In this document: positions 1 through 5,640 of the stretch, piece after piece
Layout of the letters: every line of letters starts with the position of its first letter
How positions within the stretch are numbered: position 1 is the stretch's first letter
Source of the DNA: Methanobacteriota archaeon
Lineage (GTDB): Archaea; Thermoplasmatota; Thermoplasmata; RBG-16-68-12; EA-27
Length of the DNA: 6,101 nt
Reading direction: 5' to 3'
Assembly (NCBI GenBank): GCA_016207545.1
Contig: JACQPO010000043.1
Coordinates: 1 to 6,101, forward strand
Program-made: the position numbers and the translations under genes
The notes under the pieces: generated by a model
Databases searched by the model: none
Told to the model about the DNA's origin: nothing
What the model saw: only the letters and a program-made list of their open reading frames with translations

Positions 1-675
1 CTCGATGTTCTGCCTGCGGATGCAGCACCGCCACCGGACGCCCGTGGGCGTCAGCGTAACTGGGTCATGCTGATCGACCTGAAGCGCTGCGACGGATGTC
101 GCCTGTGCACGTCCGCTTGCGGGAAGGCTCACTTCGTCCCTTCTGGTCAGGAGTGGATGAAGGTGTACAAGGTCCAGGGCGAAGGAGGCGAGTACTTCCT
201 CCCCCGCCCCTGCATGCACTGCGAGAACGCGCCGTGCGCGAACGTGTGTCCCGTAGGGGCGACGTTTCAGCGCTCGGATGGGCTCGTGCTCATCGATCAC
301 CGCCGGTGCATCGGGTGCCGGTACTGCATGGCTGCATGTCCCTACAACGCCCGCCACTTCAACTGGGAGGAGCCGCCCCACACGCCGGAGGAGCTCGAAC
401 ATCCGTACTCGCCGGAGGAGCCTTGGCCTCACCGACGCGGGACCGTTGAGAAGTGCACCTTCTGCGCGGAGGAATTCTCGGAGGGAAAGCTCCCCGCCTG
501 CGTACAGGCATGTCCAATGAAAGCGATCTTTTTCGGCGACGCCTCGGAGGACGCGGTGTCGAATGGCGTGGAGACTTGGAAGTTCTCGGAGGTCCTCAAG
601 CGGGAAGGCGGGTTCCGCCTGAAAGAAGAGCTAGGCACGCGGCCCCGTGTGTGGTACCTGCCGGCCAGGCGGTGA
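1..675 (+). CDS. Four-cluster 4Fe-4S electron-transfer subunit (NrfC/PsrB/DmsB family), 5' partial
   Basis: This is the iron-sulfur subunit of a membrane oxidoreductase, passing electrons between a catalytic subunit and an NrfD-type membrane partner. Counting from the Met at base 67, sixteen cysteines form four cluster motifs: C8-C11-C14-C18, C49-C52-C57-C61, C81-C84-C87-C91 and C130-C133-C145-C149 (the last with an 11-residue gap). That is the full set for four [4Fe-4S] clusters. The reading frame is open from base 1 to 66 and encodes a Pro/Ala-rich stretch ending RNWVMLIDLKRC. Family members usually have such a sequence before the first cluster, so the Met at 67 is probably internal and the true start, perhaps with a Tat signal, lies upstream. 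The next gene starts 4 bases after the stop. The family is certain. The substrate cannot be told without the missing catalytic subunit, and polysulfide, tetrathionate, DMSO or ACIII-like roles are all possible. Confidence 0.93.
   Translation, partial: LDVLPADAAPPPDARGRQRNWVMLIDLKRCDGCRLCTSACGKAHFVPSGQEWMKVYKVQGEGGEYFLPRPCMHCENAPCANVCPVGATFQRSDGLVLIDHRRCIGCRYCMAACPYNARHFNWEEPPHTPEELEHPYSPEEPWPHRRGTVEKCTFCAEEFSEGKLPACVQACPMKAIFFGDASEDAVSNGVETWKFSEVLKREGGFRLKEELGTRPRVWYLPARR
668..675 (+). promoter_or_regulatory. Ribosome binding site for the NrfD gene
   Basis: GGCGGTGA differs from the archaeal consensus GGAGGTGA by one base and overlaps the stop of the Fe-S gene. It ends 4 bases before a GTG at 680, the same spacing as before the Ig-protein and cupredoxin starts. 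This decides for GTG 680 over the upstream ATG at 647. Confidence 0.7.
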
Positions 676-679
676 ATCG

Positions 680-1996
680 GTGGCAGAGCTGACGGACACG
701 GAACGGGTTCTGCTCGGGCCCTTGGCGAATTGGAGCACGAGGTTCAAGGCCCTCGTCGCGGTGCTCGCAGCAATCGTGGCGTGGGGCGCCTTCGCGTACC
801 TCATGCAGGTCCAGCGGGGCCTCGTCGTTACGAACATGCGGGACACGGTCTCATGGGGCGTCTACATCGCGAACTTCGTGTTTTTCATCGGGATTAGCCA
901 CGTGGGCGCGCTCATGTCCGCGATCCTGCGCCTCGCGGGGGCAGAATGGCGCCGGCCCATCACCCGGATGGCGGAGGCAATCACCGTCTGTTCCCTCTTC
1001 GTCGGCGCAGCAATGCCCATCATCGACCTCGGCCGCCCGGACCGGCTCCTGAATGTCTTGTTCTACGGTCGCCTGCAATCCGCCATCCTTTGGGACTTCA
1101 TATCCATCTTCACGTACCTGACCGGTTCCCTTCTCTTCCTGTACCTGTTCCTCATTCCCGACCTCGCCCTCCTGCGGGACAAGTTACCGAATGTGGGCCG
1201 CTTCCGCCGGTGGCTCTATGCGAAGTTCTCCCTGAACTGGCACGGGACCCCTGGGCAACGGCGCCGCCTTGACCGCAGCATCGGGATCTTGACGATTCTC
1301 ATCTTGCCGATCGCGATTTCCGTCCATACGGTCGTTTCATGGATTTTCGCGATGACCCTGCGTCCTGGCTGGAACAGCACAATCTTCGGACCGTACTTCG
1401 TTGCCGGGGCGCTGTTCTCCGGCGTCGCTTCCGTCCTCATGGCGATGGCGCTGTTCACACATTTCTACCGCCTGCAGGCTTTCGTCACGAAGCGCCACTT
1501 TCGTAACCTCGCGCTCATCCTACTCTCCCTCGACGTCGTTTACATCTATTTCACGCTCAACGAGTACCTGACCGTGGCGTACAAGCAGCCCATTGGCGAA
1601 GCGGGGCTCATCGCAGCCCTCTTCGGCGGGGAGTTCGCCCTCGCCTTCTGGATCATCCAACTTGGCGGCCTCCTCGTCCCTGCCGTCCTGCTCGCGCTTC
1701 CTAAGCTCTCTACGGGGCGCATCGTCGTCGCCGCCACGCTCGTGAACGTCACGATGTGGCTCAAACGGTACGTGATCGTGGTCTCCACCCTCGCCACGCC
1801 TCAAATGCCACAGCCCTGGGGTGCGTATTTCCCGAGTTGGGTCGAGCTTTCGATTACCGCCGCCGCATTTGCGGGCTTCGTCCTCTTGTACGCGCTGTTC
1901 TCCCGCTTCTTCCCGATCGTGTCCGTCTGGGAGGTCACGGAGGTCCCGGAGTCCGTCCCCCACCCAGTGGGAACCGCGGCGGAGGTTGCCCGATGA
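680..1996 (+). CDS. NrfD/PsrC/ActC-type polytopic membrane subunit
   Basis: This is the membrane subunit of an NrfCD-type complex, expected to bind menaquinone or another quinone and exchange electrons with the Fe-S partner encoded just upstream. It has 438 residues from the GTG start. About ten hydrophobic segments are visible, near residues 22-42, 58-86, 98-115, 134-160, 199-223, 236-260, 274-292, 312-340, 345-368 and 387-409. This fits the longer 10-helix NrfD form (as in ActC of alternative complex III or QrcD) better than the 8-helix PsrC. Recognisable family stretches are MRDTVSWGVYIANFVFFIGI (residues 53-72), a SVHTVVSW segment near 214-221 and LRPGWNSTIFGPYF near 227-240. The ATG at 647 would add 11 residues encoded inside the Fe-S gene and lacks a good ribosome binding site, so GTG 680 is preferred. 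The stop overlaps the next start as ATGA, implying translational coupling. The family is sure; the exact complex type is inferred. Confidence 0.92.
   Translation: MAELTDTERVLLGPLANWSTRFKALVAVLAAIVAWGAFAYLMQVQRGLVVTNMRDTVSWGVYIANFVFFIGISHVGALMSAILRLAGAEWRRPITRMAEAITVCSLFVGAAMPIIDLGRPDRLLNVLFYGRLQSAILWDFISIFTYLTGSLLFLYLFLIPDLALLRDKLPNVGRFRRWLYAKFSLNWHGTPGQRRRLDRSIGILTILILPIAISVHTVVSWIFAMTLRPGWNSTIFGPYFVAGALFSGVASVLMAMALFTHFYRLQAFVTKRHFRNLALILLSLDVVYIYFTLNEYLTVAYKQPIGEAGLIAALFGGEFALAFWIIQLGGLLVPAVLLALPKLSTGRIVVAATLVNVTMWLKRYVIVVSTLATPQMPQPWGAYFPSWVELSITAAAFAGFVLLYALFSRFFPIVSVWEVTEVPESVPHPVGTAAEVAR
1981..1988 (+). promoter_or_regulatory. Ribosome binding site for the Ig-like membrane protein
   Basis: GGAGGTTG sits 4 bases before the ATG at 1993, inside the end of the NrfD gene. 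It selects this ATG over in-frame starts further upstream, such as the one at 1756 that lies within NrfD. Confidence 0.75.
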
Positions 1997-2535
1997 GGCG
2001 ACACGTCCCCCTCGTACTCCTCGTCCTTCTCGCCGCAGGGCCCGTAGTCGGATCCCACGGTGGTCCTCACCCCTCGCGCCTCGACCTCGCCATTCCGTCG
2101 ATGTGGGTCGGCGAGCAAGGGATTCTCTTCGCCACACTTCGCTTCCCTTGGGGGGATCCCGTTCCCGGAATGCAAGTCGTCTTCGAGCTCGAAACAACGT
2201 TTGGATGGCTGGAGCTCGGTCGGAGGTTCACGAACGCGGACGGGGAGGTTTCTTTGGAGTACGTTCCGACCGGGGCGGGTACGTTTGCCTTCCGCGTCCG
2301 CTTCGAAGGAGGACCAGATCTCGACCCGTCGGAGGACGTAGAAACCGCAACCATCGGAGACGTGGCGAGAGACACGCCGTTCCCCACGGCCACTGCAATT
2401 GCGTTTGTCGTCGCTGTGGTTGTCGGTTCGGTCTGGGGGGCCTACGCGTTCGTGCTGCTCGAGCTGCGCGGGATTTGGATTCAGGGCGGAGGCCGCCCAC
2501 GGATCAGGGGTCGCCGGGGGGTCCGGGCGAAATGA
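1993..2535 (+). CDS. Secreted, membrane-anchored Ig-like domain protein, possibly frameshifted at its 3' end
   Basis: The product has 180 residues. Residues 1-20 form a signal peptide or N-terminal anchor (MRRH followed by a Leu/Val/Ala core). Residues about 30-122 form a beta-rich domain of the Ig-like/invasin repeat type, marked by a TNADGEVSLEY turn near 80-90 and a GAGTFAFRVRF strand near 95-104. A membrane helix spans about 132-157 and is followed by an Arg-rich tail. The bulk should therefore sit outside the cell with a short cytoplasmic end. No catalytic motif is visible, so a structural or partner-binding role in the neighbouring redox complex is likely but unproven. The start is fixed by the ATGA overlap with NrfD and a strong ribosome binding site. 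The tail is odd: after a G6 run at 2516-2521 another frame reads well to 2614 and would overlap the cupredoxin start. The 180-residue product may therefore be a shortened version of a 206-residue protein. Confidence 0.8.
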   Translation: MRRHVPLVLLVLLAAGPVVGSHGGPHPSRLDLAIPSMWVGEQGILFATLRFPWGDPVPGMQVVFELETTFGWLELGRRFTNADGEVSLEYVPTGAGTFAFRVRFEGGPDLDPSEDVETATIGDVARDTPFPTATAIAFVVAVVVGSVWGAYAFVLLELRGIWIQGGGRPRIRGRRGVRAK

Positions 2536-2598
2536 TCCGAGGATTGCGTTCCAACTCGAACGTATGTATGAACGCCGCGAGAGCGCACGATTCGCGGA

Positions 2599-2606
2599 GG
2601 AGGTGA
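2599..2606 (+). promoter_or_regulatory. Ribosome binding site for the cupredoxin gene
   Basis: A perfect GGAGGTGA lies 4 bases before the ATG at 2611. It is the strongest such site in the window and suggests high or independent translation of the copper protein. Confidence 0.8.
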
Positions 2607-2610
2607 TGCG

Positions 2611-3180
2611 ATGAGCGCTCCAGCCCCCGCTGCCAAGGTGAGCAATGTCCCAATGATCATTGGGGCCCTCGCCCTTGTGCTCGCCATTGCCGCACTCGCG
2701 TGGACGGCCATGCAGCCTTCGGCTGCACCCCGCGCCCCTGTGGTGCGGGAATTCGTCCTCGTCATGGGAGAAGGGGAGATCCTGGCCGGGTACAACACGA
2801 CGGGCGGATACGTCGTGCCTATCGACTCTCCGGAGGCGGACGAGGAGATGGTGGTTGGCGAATTCCACCGGTGGGAACCGGGCGTCCTCGTGGCCTACGT
2901 AGGCGACACCATCCGATTGACCGTCCGGAACCCACGCAGCAACGACCACTCGTTCAGCATGCAGGCGGAACCGGGCGCATTTTCGGGTGTGACGAGCACG
3001 GGCGACATTTTAGGCAGGACGAACAGTGGCTCGCCCACGGGCACCGAGCAGGTGATCGAGTTTAAGGCCCTCTCGCCCGGCGTGTACAAGTTCATCTGCA
3101 ACACGCCGCACGACCACCTAAACAACAAGTGCGACGAGGATCACTCGAGGATGGTGGGCTATCTGGTAATCCTCGCGTAG
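2611..3180 (+). CDS. Membrane-anchored cupredoxin with a CuA-like ligand set
   Basis: This is probably a copper electron carrier on the outer face of the membrane, either accepting electrons from or feeding the NrfCD complex. It has 189 residues. A single N-terminal helix (about 13-34) and a Pro/Ala linker precede a cupredoxin-type beta domain. The domain shows VGDTIRLTVRN (97-107), then NDHSF with His113, and the copper loop after PGVYKFIC at 156-163. Candidate ligands are His113, Cys163, Cys174, His178 and Met181. The tail C174-x3-H178-x2-M181 matches the spacing of the CuA motif in cytochrome oxidase subunit II and N2O reductase, and Cys163 aligns with the first CuA cysteine. Here 10 residues, including HDH (167-169), separate the cysteines instead of 3. 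A mononuclear blue copper site (His113, Cys163, one His, Met181) is the main alternative. The stop is followed at once by a GC-rich hairpin, so this is probably the last gene of its operon. Confidence 0.88.
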   Translation: MSAPAPAAKVSNVPMIIGALALVLAIAALAWTAMQPSAAPRAPVVREFVLVMGEGEILAGYNTTGGYVVPIDSPEADEEMVVGEFHRWEPGVLVAYVGDTIRLTVRNPRSNDHSFSMQAEPGAFSGVTSTGDILGRTNSGSPTGTEQVIEFKALSPGVYKFICNTPHDHLNNKCDEDHSRMVGYLVILA

Positions 3181-3215
3181 GGGCGGCTGCCCTGGCCGCC
3201 CCCCTTTCCCTCTTG
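3180..3215 (+). terminator. Hairpin and pyrimidine tract after the cupredoxin gene
   Basis: GGGGCGGC (3180-3187) pairs with GCCGCCCC (3195-3202) across a 7-base loop, starting at the last base of the cupredoxin stop codon. It is followed by a C/T-rich run to about 3215. The position suits termination of the redox operon, although the tract is richer in C than in T, so the call is tentative. Confidence 0.5.
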
Positions 3216-3262
3216 CCCAAGACAGCTCGGAGGCCGCGGTCGGCGCACGGACGGCGATTGCG

Positions 3263-3309
3263 GGGGGCGCGAGGGTCGCACGGAGCGAGCGCCCTTCCCC
3301 TTTCTCTCC
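3263..3309 (+). terminator. Second hairpin with pyrimidine tract, possible tandem terminator
   Basis: GGGCGC (3265-3270) pairs with GCGCCC (3289-3294). Inside it, TCGC (3276-3279) pairs with GCGA (3285-3288) around an ACGGA loop, leaving a 5-base bulge on the left arm. Two further G-T pairs may extend the base. A run of C and T (3295-3309) follows, very like the one after the first hairpin. It could be a back-up terminator or a structured leader for the next gene. Confidence 0.35.
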
Positions 3310-3339
3310 AGGTATGCACGGTATGTGCGGAGCCCTTTA

Positions 3340-3837
3340 ATGGTCGTCCAAGAACCGCAGACCGTGGACCTTCGGAGCCTGCGCATCTCCTTCCCGCTCA
3401 AGAAGCGTCTGTGCTACTTGAGTGAGGGCTTGCGCCGGGTCGTGGAAGTGTACCGCCCGGAGGACGTCCCCGCGGCCCGCGCGTACGCCGAGGAGCACGG
3501 TCTCCCCCGCGCGGAAATCGTCGTCTCGGGTCGCGGCCCCGTGCTCGTCATCGGCCGCACGCAAGAGGACGTCGATGTCACCTTGAGGCTTCACCAGGAG
3601 TGGAACGGACTCCAACGGGACCCGGACGAGATCGCTCGCGACCTCGCGCGCGTGAAGTTCCGGATTCCCGGGAAGGCGATTGATTCCTTCGGCCATGCAC
3701 CGCCCCAACACCTCCTGCACCACGGACACCACACCCAGGAAGTGCTCGACTTCCAGCCGTGCGGGCTCTCGGAGGGCGAGGTCCGGCGGGAGATGACCCG
3801 CCGCCTGCGCGCGCTTGCGCGCCACCGGCTCCTGTGA
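3340..3837 (+). CDS. Uncharacterised protein with a histidine cluster
   Basis: I do not recognise this 165-residue protein. It appears soluble and charged, with no signal peptide or membrane helix. Residues about 25-90 look like a small alpha/beta unit (VVEVYRPEDVPAARAYAEEH, then strands EIVVSG and PVLVIGR). Residues 119-131 hold six histidines (His119, 124, 127, 128, 130, 131), which could bind a metal, and the C-terminus (149-165) is Arg-rich and helical. The + frame has the strong G/C third-position bias of its neighbours, which favours it over the long opposite-strand frame in the same place. The ATG at 3340 is chosen; an in-frame GTG at 3325 would add five residues, and neither has a clear ribosome binding site. 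It is a single gene between two operons, after two hairpins and 88 bases before the regulator. Its closeness to the copper protein is suggestive only. Confidence 0.7.
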   Translation: MVVQEPQTVDLRSLRISFPLKKRLCYLSEGLRRVVEVYRPEDVPAARAYAEEHGLPRAEIVVSGRGPVLVIGRTQEDVDVTLRLHQEWNGLQRDPDEIARDLARVKFRIPGKAIDSFGHAPPQHLLHHGHHTQEVLDFQPCGLSEGEVRREMTRRLRALARHRLL

Positions 3838-3872
3838 GTCGTTCGACGCCCGCCGACACGGGGTTCGGCGCT

Positions 3873-3888
3873 CCCAAGTCTTATATAC
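3873..3888 (+). promoter_or_regulatory. Archaeal promoter (BRE and TATA box) of the mevalonate operon
   Basis: TTATATA at 3881-3887 is a near-ideal archaeal TATA box in an otherwise GC-rich stretch, preceded by a BRE-like CCCAAG (3873-3878). Transcription should start about 22-26 bases after the box centre, near 3907-3911. That leaves a leader of roughly 15-19 bases before the ATG at 3926, and it excludes longer in-frame starts for the regulator. Confidence 0.85.
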
Positions 3889-3925
3889 GGGTAGGCTCTA
3901 CGCGCCGCCCGTGCAGCGGTCCCTT

Positions 3926-4588
3926 ATGGAGAAGATCGCCGGGGAGATCGTCCTCTCGGAGGAACCCGGCCGGACCCTGCGAAAGTGGCGCGAGGAGATG
4001 AAGATCTCCGTGAAGGAGTTGAGCGGCCAGCTCGACGTGACGCCGTCCGTCATTTCCGACTACGAGTCCGGGCGACGGCGTTCCCCGGGCGCGCAGACGA
4101 TCCGCCGCCTCGTCCAGGCGATGCTCGAGATCGACGCAAAGAACGGGGGCCAGTATGCGGCGCGCTGGAACACGGTGCAGAACGAGGCGATCCCCGCGAT
4201 GGCGGAGTTCGTCACGGGTGTCCCCGCGCGGGAATTCCTGGCCGCGATCTCCGGGAAGACCCTCACGAAGAAGCTCTCTCTCGACCGCGAGATCCGCGGG
4301 TACACGGTCATCGACAGCATGAAGGCGATCACGGGGCTCGGAAAGGACTATCTGCAGATTTTCGGGTACACGACGGAACGGGCGCTCATCTTCACGGGGG
4401 TGAAGTACGGGCGGTCGCCGATGATCGTGATCCGCACCCACCCGCTGAAGCCCGCGATGGTTGTCTACGCGAGGCCTCAACAGGTCGACGAGCTCGCAAT
4501 CCGACTCGCGGAGCTCGAAAACGTCATCCTCGCGCGGACGGACTTGGAGACGGACACCCTGATCCAGCGATTGGAGCGATTGGCATGA
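3926..4588 (+). CDS. XRE-family HTH transcriptional regulator linked to HMG-CoA synthase
   Basis: This is a DNA-binding regulator of 220 residues. An XRE/Cro-type helix-turn-helix spans about residues 15-66, with the characteristic ISVKELSGQLDVTPSVISDY (27-46) and then ESGRRRSPG. A helical middle section follows (about 78-110), and a conserved alpha/beta C-terminal domain (about 122-220) contains GYTVIDSM, GYTTERALIFTGVKYGRSP and a THPLKPAMVVY segment. This two-domain form is typical of archaeal regulators found beside HMG-CoA synthase genes. The ATG at 3926 lies just downstream of a TATA box, so the in-frame extension back to 3815 is not real. The stop overlaps the next start as ATGA. As first gene of the operon it probably controls mevalonate synthesis and its own expression. 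The C-terminal domain may sense a pathway metabolite, but no ligand can be named from the sequence. Confidence 0.9.
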   Translation: MEKIAGEIVLSEEPGRTLRKWREEMKISVKELSGQLDVTPSVISDYESGRRRSPGAQTIRRLVQAMLEIDAKNGGQYAARWNTVQNEAIPAMAEFVTGVPAREFLAAISGKTLTKKLSLDREIRGYTVIDSMKAITGLGKDYLQIFGYTTERALIFTGVKYGRSPMIVIRTHPLKPAMVVYARPQQVDELAIRLAELENVILARTDLETDTLIQRLERLA

Positions 4589-5640
4589 AGGCAGGAATCG
4601 TGAGCTACGGTGCGTACGTGCCGCGATACCGCATCACGCCGAAGGACATCGGCGCGGTGTGGGGCGTCGACGGCGAAGCGATGGGCCGCGGGTTGAACAT
4701 CCGGGCGAAGAGCGTGCCCGGTCCCGACGAGGACGTCATCACGATGTCCGTCGAGGCTGCGCGCGACGCGTTGAAGAAGGTGCCCCGCCTCGATTCCAAG
4801 GACGTCGGCGCGATCTACGTGGGTAGCGAGAGCCACCCGTATGCGGTCAAGCCCTCGGCGACAATCGTCGCGGAGGCGATTGAGGCGGCGCCCGTGCTCA
4901 CCGCCGCGGACTACGAATTCGCGTGCAAGGCGGGCACCGCGGCGATGCAGACGTGCATGGGCCTCACCCTTTCCGACATGTACCGATACGGGTTGGCGAT
5001 CGGCGCGGACACGTCCCAGGGTGCGCCGGGGGATGCGCTGGAGTTCAGCGCCTCCGCGGGGGCGGCGGCTTTCATCATCGGTCGCGACCACCTGATCACC
5101 ACGATTGACCACACTCTCTCGTACACGACGGACACCCCGGACTTTTGGCGGCGGGAAGGGCAAGCGTACCCGTCCCACGGCGGCCGCTTCACCGGCGAGC
5201 CCGCGTACTTCAAACACGTGATCAGCTGCGCGAACCTCCTGTTCAAGCGGGCGGGCACGCGGCCGGAGGACTACGATTTCGCGGTCTTCCACCAGCCGAA
5301 CGGGAAGTTCCCCGTGCGCGTGGGAAAGATGCTCGGGTTCACGGACAAGCAGATGGACACCGGCCTGCTCGTGCGGGAGATCGGCAACACGTACAGCGGC
5401 GCGATCATGCTCGGCCTGTGCGCGATCCTCGACGTCGCGAAGCCCGGCCAGCGAATCTTCGCGGTCGGCTACGGATCCGGCGCGGGGAGCGACGGGTTCG
5501 ACATCACGGTCACGAGCGGCCTCGACGAATTCGACCGGAAGGCGGGGCGGACGGTCCGCTCGATGGTCGAGTACGCGAAATTCATCGACTACGCGACGTA
5601 CGCGAAATTCCGAGGAAAAATCCGGATGCGGGAGGGATGA
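4585..5640 (+). CDS. mvaS: Hydroxymethylglutaryl-CoA synthase, archaeal type
   Basis: This enzyme condenses acetyl-CoA with acetoacetyl-CoA to give HMG-CoA, the committed precursor of mevalonate and archaeal isoprenoid lipids. The 351-residue length matches the compact archaeal form, which is shorter than bacterial and eukaryotic HMG-CoA synthases. Catalytic residues are visible: Glu82 in VGSESHPYAVKPS, the nucleophile Cys114 in EFACKAGTAAMQ, and His236 in VFHQPNGKFP. The thiolase-fold motifs NTYSGA (268-273) and GYGSGAGSDGF (295-305) are also present. The ATG at 4585 overlaps the regulator stop as ATGA, and a weak GGAG lies 8 bases upstream; the long in-frame extension back to 3985 is only a shadow of the regulator gene. 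The stop overlaps the thiolase start in the same way, so all three genes are probably translated in step. No key residue is missing. Confidence 0.97.
   Translation: MKAGIVSYGAYVPRYRITPKDIGAVWGVDGEAMGRGLNIRAKSVPGPDEDVITMSVEAARDALKKVPRLDSKDVGAIYVGSESHPYAVKPSATIVAEAIEAAPVLTAADYEFACKAGTAAMQTCMGLTLSDMYRYGLAIGADTSQGAPGDALEFSASAGAAAFIIGRDHLITTIDHTLSYTTDTPDFWRREGQAYPSHGGRFTGEPAYFKHVISCANLLFKRAGTRPEDYDFAVFHQPNGKFPVRVGKMLGFTDKQMDTGLLVREIGNTYSGAIMLGLCAILDVAKPGQRIFAVGYGSGAGSDGFDITVTSGLDEFDRKAGRTVRSMVEYAKFIDYATYAKFRGKIRMREG

Noticed and set aside
1520..2197. 225-codon open frame on the - strand inside the NrfD gene
   Set aside because: It is very rich in Arg/Glu/Gly and is the mirror of a clear membrane-protein coding frame.
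2532..2606. 24-codon frame beginning with an ATGA overlap after the Ig-like gene
   Set aside because: The peptide has no protein-like features and the neighbouring frame over the same bases reads better. The overlap is probably chance.
1801..2949. 382-codon open frame on the - strand
   Set aside because: It crosses three well-supported + strand genes, has low-complexity His/Arg/Glu-rich composition and shows no recognisable domain. Long antisense frames are expected at this GC content.
3311..3330. Possible TATA element (GGTATGCA) before the uncharacterised gene
   Set aside because: It is a poor match to a TATA box and lacks an A/T-rich context or BRE; it is too weak to annotate.
3337..3825. 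162-codon - strand frame opposite the uncharacterised gene
   Set aside because: Codon third positions favour the + frame, which also gives a more ordinary protein composition.
3985..4584. In-frame 200-residue extension upstream of HMG-CoA synthase
   Set aside because: It lies fully inside the regulator gene in another frame and is Arg/Asp/Gly-rich. The ATG at 4585 gives the normal family length.
4477..5292. 271-codon - strand frame opposite HMG-CoA synthase
   Set aside because: The + strand frame carries all the catalytic residues of HMG-CoA synthase.
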